A stretch of 64,000 bases of DNA from contig OX328123.1 in NCBI GenBank assembly GCA_946811695.1, forward strand, positions 33,325,373-33,389,372, read 5' to 3'. Position numbers and translations under genes: made by a program. The DNA is from Gonocerus acuteangulatus (Eukaryota; Arthropoda; Insecta; Hemiptera; Coreidae). The notes under the pieces are model-generated. The model did no database searches and was not told the DNA's origin. It saw only the letters and a list, made by a program, of their open reading frames with translations. Positions 1-11,389 of the stretch are shown piece by piece; within the stretch, counting starts at the first letter, position 1; each line of letters opens with the position of its first letter.

Positions 1-823
1 GACATAACTTATATTTGAGGAGATTTACTATTCATCAATAATATTTTTGTAATTTTAGTTTTATGTAAGATTTATGCATTTTGGTCTAATGCGTTTGTAG
101 TGTTTCAAACTAACACCCATTGTTGGTTAGTTGACTAAGAAGTAGCAACTTTTTTATGAAAGTGCCCAATGACACAGATTTGGATATTATATTTGATCCA
201 TTATGTCAAAACAACTAATTATTCTTCTGTAGTAGAAATTATGTCTAAATCATTATCAAAGCTAATTTAAGCAATATTTAAAGAATAATGATTTTATTTA
301 GCCTAAAATGCCGACTTTCAGGAAGTGTGTCATGTTAGTGCACTTCCATTCTTATCCATAGTGAAAGCTTGAAGCAGAAACTTTTTTTCTTATGATTTAT
401 CAACTTCTGTGCTATCTAGGCCAGCCTTGATGTTGCCTCTCTATAGTATTGTCCCTGGCGGTGAGCCACTCTAGCACTATCCACACCCCTAGTTGCTTAA
501 CTTTGGTGAACTATAGGAATGGGTTTATTCGAGGCTATGGCTGATGGCAGAAACTGTTAATATTTTGTTTTGAAATTTTGTAAACACCTACTTCAAAGGC
601 CATAAGAAGAAAAACAAATTGCCGCCATAATATAATGCACAGAAAAGAGCCAGAACTCAACTCATAACGCAAATTACTCACTCCTCCTTTGGCTTCGCTC
701 ATTCTTAAGGTCAAACCATTTCCCAATTTACTTACCTCATTGTTTGTTTGTTGAATTATCATTTTACTGTTAAATGCAGTCAAACAAAAAAATATATTGA
801 AGCAGATCTCTTAAATTTATTTG
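1..823. other. AT-rich sequence without a recognisable gene
   Basis: Six-frame reading gives only short open stretches with no motif I recognise. The one repeated item is a 37-bp motif at 311-347, listed separately. Confidence 0.6.
311..347 (+). repeat. Dispersed 37-bp motif, copy 1 (diverged)
   Basis: Begins CCGACTTTCAGGAAGTGTG and ends CACTTCC. It matches the motif at 12468-12504 at about 30 of 37 positions by eye, and the reverse complement of 39671-39707. The other two copies lie inside unrelated DNA transposons; this one lies in unassigned DNA. Function unknown. Confidence 0.45.
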
Positions 824-826
824 TAA

Positions 827-1031
827 GGGTGGGTTTACACTTGCTAGTTATTGCAGGATATTTATATCAGAGAGAAATTGCGACTATTGAAAACCCATGT
901 AAAATGTATGTCTGCAATAAATTGCTCATGGTAGAATTTATTGCAGAAATACATTTTACATGGGTTTTCAATAGTCGCAATTTCTCTCTGATATAAATAT
1001 CCTGCAATAACTAGCAAGTGTAAACCCACCC
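827..1031. mobile_element. PIF/Harbinger-type MITE, 205 bp hairpin
   Basis: Two arms of about 97 bp are inverted copies differing at one position by eye and meet at a centre of about 11 bp. Ends read GGGTGGGTTTACACTTGC. The element is flanked by the 3-bp direct repeat TAA (824-826 and 1032-1034), the target duplication typical of PIF/Harbinger. It has no coding capacity and would need a transposase supplied in trans. The near-identical arms point to recent insertion or a recent source copy. The outer TIR resembles that of the larger element at 38229-39947 (shared core GTTTACAC). Confidence 0.88.
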
Positions 1032-1034
1032 TAA

Positions 1035-3189
1035 CAATACTTATTTTGAAAGATATTTCTTGCAAGTCTGAAACAACTTCAGTGTACCTGTAATTTGCAT
1101 GAAATATGGGCTTAAAGTGTCCAAGTTCACTTATAGTATATAAAAAAAAAACTTGCATGCGTCTTTAGTGTGTTATATTACGTAAAAATCTTTAGATTTG
1201 AATGCAATCTAAAAAAAAAAAACAACTTATTTACAATGTTTACATATCTGAAAAATTATTTATAATGTTCAACATCATAATTTCATTTACGTTGTATGTC
1301 AAGGGTTGTTTTAAAGTCAAACAGCGAAATATGATAATCCGGTTAGCTGTAGCGATCATCGAGTTTATCTCTTGACAGATATCATGCACTTGGAAGCTAA
1401 GTTGTATAAAATGTTGAGGCTTCTCAAATTTAAGGTCTAGCATCAATTTATCCAGAACCCACCCTTTCCATTCTAGACGCTTTGTCTTTTCATCGTTGAT
1501 ACCTGAGCCAAGGCTTCTCTTAACGCACACTCAGATCTATATCGAACATTATTATTTCTAATGTAAACGAGGAACCCCTGGGAGCTCGATTTGGATGCCG
1601 ACTTGTTGAGGTCCGAGCATCTCTTCAGTTATATATGGGCTTTGCTCATGCATTCCCAATGATCGTCCTATGAGTCAGCTTTTCCTTTCATCTTCTCCAC
1701 TATCTCAGATTCTAGGCACTGATGATATGCTGAACACTGCTGAATATTGTTCAGTTTCGGCATAAATTACAGATACGATTGAGCGCTGTCTCCATAATGT
1801 GAAATCTCAGCACCGATTTTCTAATTTTTTATTTCTTTTGTATCGACTTCTGGGCCATTAACATTGACATCCCTGGCCTACCCATGATTTTCAAATTGAA
1901 CTGCAAAAACCCTTATGATTATCAGAAGATGTCAGCGAATACAAGACTTTCCTTGGCTAAGTGACCAGCAACTGGCTCAAATAGTCCTAATTGAACTACA
2001 AATACTTAGGGAAAGGCATCAGACTGTTCTCATAACAAATCCTTTATTCAATGTTCTACATGTTTCATGCCGTTCAGGTTTTTAAATTTTCTATTGAAGT
2101 ATCAATTTTGCTGTCATGACGTAAAATCGATAAAATTAGTATCCATTCATTATTTTTTTGGAATATACGTGAATGACAGTATTGTCTGGTCTCTCTGGAA
2201 CACGAGAGGAAAACTGTTCTCTTTGTCTCTCTAACATAGTAGTCAGGATTTCTTGTTGTTACTCTTAGAATGTTTACCTGTGTTCAGTAGTAGCCAGGTC
2301 ATAGCACAAGAACCAATTGTCCAGGGTGGTTTGTCGACCTGTACGGACTATTGGTTTGTACAGGCCGGAAATGGGGTAAACAAAGCAGTTTGGGTCACCT
2401 GGGCCCACTGCCACCACAGAATCTGAATAGAAAAATCCAATCCACTGAAGATGGTTAGAGGTCTCCAGACCCCTAACCATCTTCAATACCTCAAAAGCCA
2501 ATAACTTTCATTAACGTTAATCTCCTGTCTATAATTCCTTAATAAAAGATAGTGGAAATCACAGATCTAGAGGTTGCATGACAAAGATGTGCATTGTGAA
2601 GAATGTATACTCCTGGTTGGTGACATTGTCGCACACCGCTGGTGACAACACTGAAGGGTTAAAGGTCAAAGGTATAAGTTCACCTCCTGGCACGTGACAA
2701 GATGTATAAGTATTATTGCTGTAAGATTAAGAAGGTGTTGAGAGGCTAGAGATATTTATAAGTCACTAGTTGTAGTAGTTGATATAGCACTTGAAATAGG
2801 ATCATATTTCCAAATTATATTGAGATTATTGTTAAAGCATATTAAGCTTGACTTACATGCTCGATACCTTCGCAGAAGAAACAGATTACAGTCGTCGAAT
2901 GGAAATCGTTCCGCTGATGGAGGACCACGAATAAGCAAGCAGTTCATCTTTCCTGTTTCATTATTCAACAGATGAAAGAGCAAGGTGAGGAAGTCCTTCT
3001 TCACGTCTAACGTAATATGTCTGGCAAATAACTTGTGTAACAATACCATAGTATCTGGTACGTTCATTGGAAGGGCGTCCATTGTGTCCAGATAATATGA
3101 TACGTAACGTGCACGGGATATAAACTGCCTGAGTTTTTTGAGATTCTTTATAGTTTTATAAATTGTTAATGCACATCTGTATGTCTCCT
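1035..3189. other. Unassigned intergenic sequence
   Basis: Short open frames of up to about 108 codons (for example minus strand 1240-1530 and 2756-3082) show no motif I can place, and codon use does not stand out from the background. A small hairpin lies at 2446-2485. Confidence 0.5.
2446..2485. repeat. Short inverted repeat, 19-bp arms
   Basis: Arms TGAAGATGGTTAGAGGTCT and its inverted copy (one mismatch) are separated by two bases. Such a tight near-palindrome can extrude or form an RNA hairpin. No flanking duplication or T tract suggests a specific role. Confidence 0.6.
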
Positions 3190-3700
3190 CCCTTCACGGT
3201 ATGTACATGAATTGTTCGTTATTAAGCCATTTTTCAGATACAGTGATGTCATGGTCAGGGACGATTACGTGGACTTGGAGGAAGTCCAAGATCGGCTTAA
3301 TCGATGCTTGTCTTGCTGATCGCGGCCTTCTCGTAGGACCGCTTCTGCTTGGTTCCATAAGTCTTTCACTGATCTGTCTAATTGGGTATGGATCACACGG
3401 TTGTAAGCGACCCGTTGGCCACCTGCTATACTGCGGATTTTTTACCATACTTTTTTAATGGGAGTGTGAATGGTTATTGTATTAATGTAGTCAGTCCAGG
3501 AGCTACTTTTTTTTTATTTTTGACAAGGTTTCTGACTATAGATTTTTGTTTTTTGTACTTGTATTACAAGGTTGTCTATTGTCGGGCTTTTTTGGAATTG
3601 TTTGAGGGCTTTGTTCTTTATTTTAATTGACTTCCAACACTCTTCATCAAACCATGGTGTATGGTTTCCTTTAGGATATCCTTTGTTTTTGTTTTTTTTC
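3190..3700 (-). pseudogene. Decayed I/Jockey-like LINE pol fragment
   Basis: The minus-strand frame near 3600-3670 reads NHTPWFDEECWKSIK, which fits the region between endonuclease and reverse transcriptase of I/Jockey-type LINEs (a PWW-x-EC-like motif). It runs into SSWTDYINTITIHTPIKKVW and then KIRSIAGGQ, the usual linker before the RT domain. Two in-frame stops break it and no RT palm is found. It probably belongs with the zinc-knuckle fragment just upstream on the same strand (3960-4330). The clade call rests on motif similarity only. Confidence 0.65.
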
Positions 3701-3959
3701 TAAGTCAAAGGATGGTTGGGATTCGGCTAGGAGAAAAAAGTGTCAGATCTTCTGACAGAAATCTATATTGGACGTTTCAGCTGCACTTAGGTGTTTGAAT
3801 TCTGCCCAGGGGGAGGCGGAGTTTTGAATTTATCATCATTTTGTGCCCACCCCTGTGACTGGGGTACATTATTGTTTTCTATTTCGTGGACTGCTCACAG
3901 GGAGGTAGAGGGAGAGAAGAGTTGCAAACATCTGGGAGAAAAGGAGGGGGTGGGTTATG

Positions 3960-4330
3960 GCCAGTCTGTGACGAATCATCTGGCCTGACTCCTGTTAGAC
4001 GTGACTTTATTTTCGTAAATACATTCGTCTGTCTGAATGCCTACTTCTATTCCTATTTTCATAATATTCTTAGCAATGAAACCTTGCAAAAGCTCTGCTC
4101 TCTTACTGGGCCTAAGAACTTGCACCTTCTGGCACTTAGCTAAATTGTGCTCCTCTTGGCAATGGGGACATTTGATATTTCGCTGTAGAGCAGGAGGTGT
4201 TCCATGCGCCTTGGTCCAGGGTCCACGCCTAGGTCTTGTAGGAAGTCACAAGTCAGTCTTGGCATTGTCACTCTCGTGCCGAACCTTAGGCCTTGAACAA
4301 CATACTCTCTTCTCCTCCTGAATGTTTTCT
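3960..4330 (-). pseudogene. Gag-like zinc-knuckle fragment of a LINE
   Basis: The minus strand reads CPHCQEEHNLAKC (about 4129-4170), a CX2CX4HX4C knuckle. It is followed by a basic tail KRAELLQGFIAKNIMKIGIE, the arrangement seen after the last knuckle of Gag-like ORF1 proteins of I/Jockey LINEs. The upstream part of ORF1 is unreadable because of stops. It lies 5' of the pol fragment at 3190-3700 in the same orientation, so both are probably one 5'-3' remnant with the endonuclease lost between them. Confidence 0.6.
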
Positions 4331-5536
4331 TAATAGAATTTGATGGACTTAGTGTAGATGGCTGTTTTTTCGCTAATGAATCCTTCCGCCGATGAGAAGC
4401 CGAAACGTCCTAAATATAGATTTTTTTAACAAAAATCGTATTGAGGTTTCTTTATCCGAATCCCAACCATTCCATCTTTACTCAAATACAATAATATCTG
4501 TAATTCTTGGCGAACCGTCATCATTGACACCGTAGACTTCTTCAAAACATTGAAAATCTTTTCCTTGGAGGAGAGAGGTGATCTAATGATGATAATGTTT
4601 ACATTATGATGTCGCCTGGTAACAAGGAACAGGTTATTTGGAAACTTTCAAAGCACATGTGCCGGAGTTTGGTTCTTTCTACCGCATCTGCGACATACCG
4701 GTCCAATGTTTAATGCTACAGAAACACTAAGTACACCTCGCAATTGTGCGTAGTTGGTATTTAATTACGCATGAAGCATTTGTCCATTCGATGCAGGATA
4801 AAATAGATTTATCATAAATAAATTTGTTTCATTTAGGACAATCTTTAAAATTGGAATCCAATCCCTTGCCATTTTGAGTGTGATTATTCCTCGAACTATT
4901 TTTCACATAGTATGCGCATTAAACTTTTAATATTATGGTCATGAGCTAGCTCAGCAATGTCAACATTCAGCCTATTTGCACATTCCGAGGATTCCTTCCA
5001 ATAACTGAAAGTTAGGTGGAAATTTTCGTCAGTCGACCCAGCTTCTGAGCAATGAACCAATGTTGAAGTGGTGCTTCCCAAATACACCATAACAACTCTT
5101 GGCCTTAATATTGTCGTGGAGCGTGCAAAATTGCAATAATAAATTGAATCAAAAGTCTTATAAAAGTCCAGAACAAAATAAACTGGGTGTTTCAGTCTAA
5201 GTATGTTAATTTTTTTTTCTTCTTTTTCTTTTTCTTTTTTTTTATAAATGTTAATAATATATCTTTTGGCCACAATAGATCTTTTAGGTCGAGTTGCTTT
5301 CCTCCTGACAATTTCTATCTAACAATATATTGAAGTTGAAATAAGTCTGTTTAATGTAATTGTAAAACTGATCTCTCCAGACACAGCTGAAACAATATGT
5401 TCCTCTTTGGAGGCATACGATTCTGGAGTTGAGGTAAATGCACAAAAAAAATTGAAAAATTTGTTGTTAAATAAATTGATAATATAGTTCATAAAAAAAA
5501 CATAAGCACATGGTATGCTCCTATCTATTGCTGGCA
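4331..5536. other. Unassigned AT-rich sequence
   Basis: A minus-strand open frame of 125 codons at 4896-5273 starts in a poly-lysine run and shows no recognisable domain. I would not call it a gene. No repeat pair was found. Confidence 0.45.
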
Positions 5537-5539
5537 TTA

Positions 5540-6268
5540 CCTCCCATGCTTCTCTTTACTCGCAGTTTTATATTTTCGCGGGTTCCCACTCCAGAGATAT
5601 ACATGGAGGTCTATAGTAAGTAGTATGTCATTGGTTGGTGGATGAAATAACCCCACAAATAAAAATCGCATGGAGCCAAATCTGCTGGCCAGGGGCATTT
5701 CCTCTAGGAGAGATGAGGCAGTTTGGGGAAATGTTGTCGCAACAAATCCATCTTGTTGTTGTGTGTGCAGTGGCTCCATCTTGCTGAAACCTCGCCTCCC
5801 TAAGGTTCATTTCTTCTAGGCTTGGAAGAAAAAATTCTTTGATCATCTGCCTGTAACGAGCTGCATACACACTAACTGAGCGTTCGTTTTCTTCAAGAAA
5901 ATAAGGACCAATTATTCCCATTACTGATATCATACACCAGACAGTAACTTGTTCACAATGAAATGGCTTCCGGTGAAGTCACGTGGATTTTCACCACTCC
6001 AATATCGCATGTTCTGTTTGTTGGCACACCCGGTAATGTGAAAGTGAGCCTCGTCTGAAAAAAAAAGGCCACGTCTTGAGGCAGGTTGTCAAGCAGCTTT
6101 CAACGGCGAATGCCCTCTGTTCTCTAGACCAGAGCATGATGGCAACTAACTGGGGGGGGGGAACAAAATTGTGGAATTCCTCCTCCAGATGCGCCCCCTC
6201 TACCCGCCCAACTCGCCTTGCGGGAGTTTTCTCAAATAAGTAAGTTTCTCTGGCGCACCCTGTAGATA
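5540..6268 (-). pseudogene. Internally deleted mariner/Tc1-like transposase
   Basis: The minus strand holds the N-terminal phrase MLWSREQRAFAVESCL, typical of the start of insect mariner-like transposases. After a few codons it jumps to SDEAHFHITGCANKQNMRYW, which carries the first catalytic Asp region. Then come GIIGPYFLEENERSV, RYRQMIKEFFLPSLEEMNL and the second catalytic Asp in FQQDGATAHT. The remainder is frameshifted. A CAGGGTGCGCCAGAG sequence near 6246-6268 looks like its 5' terminal inverted repeat; I could not find the partner. Most of the DNA-binding domain is missing, an internal-deletion pattern typical of non-autonomous derivatives. Confidence 0.8.
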
Positions 6269-6275
6269 GTTTCAA

Positions 6276-8486
6276 TCGATGATAAAAAAAATGTCAGTTT
6301 TGGTGTCTCTTGGATTTGGGAGAGCAGCCTGCAGGACAAATGCTGATACTATTCATGTCTCGTCCTGGTTTTTATCTGATTCTCTTTCTATCCTTGACAA
6401 ATCTTTTTCTTACATATACTCTTCTTATTCTGTACATTTTTTTCTCCTTATTATTTCCATATGCAATACATGGCTCACACTGGTCTTTCTTGGGAATGAA
6501 AAATGAAATATTAAACTCATTAAAAATGTCATAAAAAGCTGTACGTATAGGAAACGGTCGCCCGGCTTCCTTGCATTTTTCATCGTAGTCTCTGTATATT
6601 TTGTTGATTCAAATGCAAATCATTGCATGTGAAACTCATCACTTTTCTGATGAGTGATAAAACTGTTTCGAAGTTTATTCTTAATCACTGCTTACTGTCA
6701 AACTTTTTTCATTTATGCCTTCATAAGTGGTTTGGTATCTTATAGATGACTATATAAATTTTATCTTATTATGTATTTTAATGAGACTTAATGCACATTC
6801 CTTATCAGCATCATGTAGTGACTGAAAAACAAAAGTTCAGTATTATCGGTGCTATGATAGTTGAATAAAACAAAATCAGAAATTATTCTTTCTTAGACTG
6901 TTTCATCTTCTTCATCGCAGTCGGGTTTTTCCAAAACAATCCCTCTGCTTATCAGAATCTAAAAGTTGGTCAAGATACTGGCAGAAGCTCTTGGAATTAG
7001 ATTCTGTATGCACAGTTTCATTAAGTATTTTTTTCTTCTGGACAGAAATACTCAATCTACTAGGATAGCAATTTATTATATCATTGAGTTTTGTTCTTTC
7101 TCATTTTCTATTTTGAATCATTACCTCAAACTCCTCTTTATCGTAATCTATCTTTAAAAATATTTTAATATTGTAACCAAACAGCATCACTAAATCTTGT
7201 TTTGCTATTTTTATCATTATGCTCAAATTGTACATCTCGTGAATTGAAATTCAAAATATCGTCATGCATTATAGGAAGTTTGTAACGGCGTAATTCAGTC
7301 CTGATATATATTTTTATTTTTAAATTACATAGGGTGCGGCATGCCGCACACTAAGTTATTAAAAATATGTTACAGAGATGGTTCGGCTATAAGCCATTTT
7401 CAACCTGTATAAATGAGCATTATCTCCCTATGGGGTATTTTAATAGGCGATAAAATTTGAAATGAAAGAGAACTCACTAAAAAACATGGTCTCTGAGACA
7501 GGTAGAAACTCGCACATATGTCACACAAAACATGACCCACATTAATGGAAATGATTAAATAAATCTCGTAGCACTCTAGAGAGAAATGAAGAAATATATA
7601 GGTACTTATGTGCAGCCCAAAGCCGGCACCTAAGAAATGGCCGATCTGAAGGGAATTGGGAAATGAATAAGTGGGGATAAAAGGAAAGAATGATACAGCC
7701 ATATACTGCTGCAAGTCCTTGGTTGAGCCATGTCGTTGAGGGAAAGCAGGAAGCAAGACCATAACAAGAGCTCCTCCCTCCATAAAGGGATGCCGAAGAA
7801 AGAAAGGAAAAAAGGCGTGCTCCCCTATCGGTATTTAGCTAGTGACTTAGCCCAAGCCCTTGGCTCTGTAGTTCAAGGTCCAAAGGGTATAAGACGCAGC
7901 TCTAGGCCAATGAATGGCCTTTTCTGTACATCACGTGATCATATTACCCCCCCTTCTTCCACAAAATAGGCGGGGATGGAAAATTTTACCCTCTCGGTAT
8001 CCTCTACCTATAATCGGGCAAGAATACCGAACACTCCCATTTGTTATACTAAAATCATCATAAAATCTTGTTGTTCCACATTTTTCATTGGTCTATGTGC
8101 TTTGCTTAGGATAATGTGACTTCAGTATAGCTACTATCATGTCTCTAGTATGCTTCTGTTTAGTACGACTGAATGTCATGCATTATTTTTGTAACATTGA
8201 ATGGATGTGGTTGCATTTTAGCCATTTGCATACCCTGAACCCAAGCTTGTGGGTTTATATAGGAATGTTTTTTGAATTTATTTTAGAATGAATAGAATCT
8301 TGTTCGATCTGCATATGGCCCGGTTCAATAAATACATGTTCTATTACACTAATGTTGGAGGAGTCTAATAAATGAATGCACATAGAAAAAAGTTGAACAT
8401 TTTTTGCTCCCCACCGCATCTGTCCAACATCATTTGGACGTGGGTAATATTTGGATTGGCTGATGCATATATGGTAAATACAAGAA
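6276..8486. other. Unassigned AT-rich sequence
   Basis: Open frames such as minus 7400-7783 (127 codons) and plus 7730-7969 show no domain. A perfect 16-bp palindrome GTGCGGCATGCCGCAC is at 7334-7349. Confidence 0.45.
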
Positions 8487-8890
8487 GAAATTTCAGTAAA
8501 ATGAAATAAGTCCCGTTCCTTCACAAAATCAAATTTTATTTTCTATTTTTCCTGAGCAACCTAAAAGTACTATGAAGAAATTTATTATTTTTATTTTTCC
8601 TGCTGAGCACTTTCAGTAGCTTCTGCTACCACCCTCAGAGCTGCAATGTTATGCCACTTTTTGACACCAGCAGAAGCTTGACAAGCCATGTTTTAAAGTT
8701 CTTAGAGGTTGCTGGCAGAGAAGAAAGATCTTTAGTAAAATGAAATACAGCCAGTTCCTTCACAAAATCAAATTTTATTTTTTATTTATAATTTAAATAA
8801 AATTTGATTTTGTGCAGGAACTGGACTTATTTCATTTTACCAAAGATCTTCCTTCTCTGCCAGCAACCTCAAAGTACTATGAAGAAATTT
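8487..8890. repeat. Inverted/direct repeat cluster with an 8705-8870 hairpin
   Basis: The segment 8705-8870 folds on itself. Its left arm begins GAGGTTGCTGGCAGAGAAG and the right arm is its inverted copy ending at 8870, each about 80 bp with a few mismatches and an AT-rich centre. A third copy of the arm, in direct orientation, lies just upstream (about 8487-8560, shared core GTTCCTTCACAAAATC), followed by the flank AAAGTACTATGAAGAAATTT, which also follows the right arm. This looks like a small foldback element with a partial tandem copy. No open frame. Confidence 0.7.
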
Positions 8891-9393
8891 CAGTACTTCC
8901 TCTCTTCCCAGGAATAGCACTCAACACTTGCATTCCCTAAATTAGATTCTGTAAAATAGTATACAGCTAATTTCCTTATATAAAAAAATGGGCCTGCTGT
9001 TGGGAAATTGACAACACAGATAGATTGCAAGCAAAAATTGAAAGATAATTCATTTTCATTCTTTTGGACCACTTCTATATCATCATTTCTTCTACATCTT
9101 GCTGATTTTTTTTTTTTCCTGACTTTTATCTTAAGTTTCTTGTTTTAATGATTTTTCAGTTAAGGAGCTACCTTCAAAATCAATGCATGTTTTGCAAATA
9201 TCTTTTTTGGGCTTATGAAATTTCATTTTGAGTGATATGAATAATCACCTTCACGATTCGTAAGATCATTTTTTAACCCCACCCTCATTACACTTTTCTT
9301 TGTAAAGGGAATACATGATTTTAATATATTCGTCTGTGGCAGAAGGTCAATTTTATAAAAACACACTTTCTTTCTTCTGTACTCTTTTATTAG

Positions 9394-9434
9394 GCTCTAC
9401 ATGTTTCACGTCGCTGTGACGCCTCTTCAGGAGC
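9394..9434 (-). ncRNA. Hammerhead-ribozyme-like motif, left arm
   Basis: Mirror image of the motif at 9582-9622, read on the minus strand. The paired GCTC/GAGC ends, the core, the GCGTC/GACGT stem and GAAA are all kept. A transcript crossing the palindrome on either strand would carry one sense motif and one antisense copy. Confidence 0.38.
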
Positions 9435-9581
9435 ACTTAACCTAAATAAAATAAAATATGGTTACAGCCTATCCATTAGAGAACCTTCCGCAGGTAGGGC
9501 CACAGTCCAGACGTGGCCCTACCTGCGGAAGGTTCTCTAATGGATAGGCTGTAACCATATTTTATTTTATTTAGATTAAGT

Positions 9582-9622
9582 GCTCCTGAAGAGGCGTCAC
9601 AGCGACGTGAAACATGTAGAGC
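9582..9622 (+). ncRNA. Hammerhead-ribozyme-like motif, right arm
   Basis: Reading 5'-3': GCTC (9582-9585), the core-like CTGAAGA (9586-9592), one extra G, a stem GCGTC/GACGT (9594-9598 with 9604-9608) closed by ACAGC, the conserved GAAA (9609-9612), a palindromic CATG (9613-9616), TA as the possible cleavage step, and GAGC (9619-9622) pairing with the first GCTC. This is the order of a type I hammerhead with a minimal stem III. The extra G after the core and the very short stem III are departures, so activity might need dimerisation or be absent. Hammerhead motifs are known in Penelope-like retroelements. Confidence 0.4.
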
Positions 9623-9693
9623 CTAATAAAAGAGTACAGAAGAAAGAAAGTGTGTTTTTATAAAATTGACCTTCTGCCACAGACGAATATATT

Positions 9694-10322
9694 GGAAAAA
9701 TAGGGTCACTGTCTTATAATATGATTTTAATAGAAAATTGTGAGCCCAAATATAGGACGTCACTTAAAGCCCTGCAATAATACGACTCAACATCAGGAAA
9801 CAAGAGATGTGACCCTTTATAAAAATTTCCTTCACTATTATTGCTACCTACATATTTTTTCCCCACCCCATTTATTTGGATTTACAACACCATATGGAGA
9901 TAATTTTTTTAATCTTCCTATTATTAAACCTTCACTTGTATACTGAGATACATTGACCAACAGAAATATATTGGCCATTGTAACTGAAATGGTATTTTTT
10001 TGTGAACGCTTTCCGAGAGTCTCCGGATACTGTTTTTTGTTTTGAATTCTCTTTATTTATATCTCTTATCAAATATTCCTGATCATCTTGATTCATCATC
10101 ATGTCCATGAATTTGTAGGTTTTACATCACCTATAGGAGAGAGGGGGAGGGGTATTATTAAAAACTAATAAGTACCTATATACTTATGTGTCTATATTTT
10201 TTATTATTTATGGTCAGAGCAAAGGACTTAAGAAAACATTAATGTTTATAAGATAACAGTTTTATCTCGTACCTGATATTTTATCCTATATTTTTGAGTT
10301 GATACCACTCACATCACTGTTC
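9694..10322. other. AT-rich spacer
   Basis: No motif, repeat pair or believable frame seen. Confidence 0.5.
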
Positions 10323-11289
10323 TTAGCTGCCAAAATATCTCAGGAACTCAGCCACTCTCTGTCTGTGTAGTTTGTTCCAACATTGTGAAATACCATATCT
10401 ATCAATTCTTGAGTACTTCTGGTTTAAAATACAAAACTCTTCTGGTATTTTGTGAGCAGACAGAGAAATTTTCATGTTTCCATTCCCAATTTCAAGCAGT
10501 TGAATGACAAATTTTATGGCCAATGTTTGTTCTCCTTGTAACAGCTCAATCTTCATGTTTGTCTTCAATGTGACATGGTGCCACATTTTCCTACATGGTT
10601 ACAGAGAGCAGAGGACTTCAGATACACGTTTATTTTGTCCGCAGATGTTGAATGTGGCAACATGGGAAGTGTCTGCTGAAAATTGCCAGATAGTAAAATT
10701 AGGGCAATCCCAAAAATCGGGGTACTCTTTCTGGGGCCCTTAGATTGTTAGATAATGCCTCCAATGATTTATGTGCCATCGTGCACTCGACCCAAATGAT
10801 GAGTTTGCATGTTTTCAGAACTCGCAACCTGCCTGAGGTCTTGGTGATGTTGCACGTAGGGTTCTCTGTGGTATCAACATTCAGTGGAAGCTTGAGCGCA
10901 GAATGAGCAGTCCTGCCCCATCTGCTGATGTTGGAGCGATACCGTAGGATGCGACTGCCAATGCTATTCCACCTTGAGATCTTTGGTAGCCAGGATAAGA
11001 GACATGAGGAAAGTTTTTCCTGTTCCTCCAGGAGCATTTAAGAAGAAAAATCCTCCTTGCCCAGTCTGAACTCTACTCGTGATTTGTTCATAGATCGTCT
11101 TTTGTCGTCGTTTTCTGTGAAAAATGGCTGGAGCTCTTCAACATTGAAGCTTGATTCAAGCAGCCTATCCAGGTTAATTGGTAAACCTAATTGATTTAAC
11201 GACTTATTTGCAATTGATGTGGCAATAGAATCAATGCCGAACAGCCATTGATTGAAGATTAATGGTGTAAATGTTTCACTGAATGACAA
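10323..11289 (-). pseudogene. Helitron Pif1-like helicase domain
   Basis: Near 11035 the minus strand reads NAPGGTGKTF, the Walker A motif of Pif1-family helicases. Next come GRTAHSALKLPLN and then VECTMAH, where family members have DECTMAH, so the Walker B Asp is replaced by Val. Further on, LKTNMKIELLQGEQ and QLLEIGNGN (10586-10323) match the later helicase blocks. Frame breaks separate 11289-11038, 11037-10699 and 10586-10323. No host Pif1 gene is meant; the flanking phrases are Helitron specific. Confidence 0.9.
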
Positions 11290-11389
11290 TGAAGAAAATC
11301 ATCGTTCATACTCTCATTGTGCTTTTCCCAAAAATCCTTTGCTCTATATATGTTGAACATACTCTGTTATCCAGCATCCTTAATGCCTA

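Larger units (their letters stand above)
9323..9693. repeat. Long palindrome (371 bp) with near-identical arms
   Basis: Arms of about 180 bp run from AATATATTCGTCTGTGGC at the left to its inverted copy ending at 9693, around a centre near 9508 of roughly a dozen bases. By eye only one or two positions differ between arms. Each arm contains a hammerhead-ribozyme-like motif (plus strand 9582-9622, minus strand 9394-9434) followed by GCCTAATAAAAGAG. No clear flanking target duplication was seen, so it could be two head-to-head copies of one retroelement end or a foldback element. Confidence 0.85.

Noticed and set aside
4380..4430. Second hammerhead-like motif (CCGATGAG ... GCCGAAACGTC)
   Set aside because: The core has C instead of U at a conserved place, stem II would be only two pairs and no stem I pairing is visible.
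4896..5273. 125-codon minus frame as a host gene
   Set aside because: Starts in a simple Lys-coding run and has no domain or conserved motif.
7334..7349. Perfect 16-bp palindrome as a regulatory site
   Set aside because: A single short palindrome with no context, duplicate or nearby gene; could be chance.
7400..7783. 127-codon minus frame with hydrophobic stretches as a membrane protein
   Set aside because: Composition matches AT-rich noncoding sequence; no start context or homologous motif.
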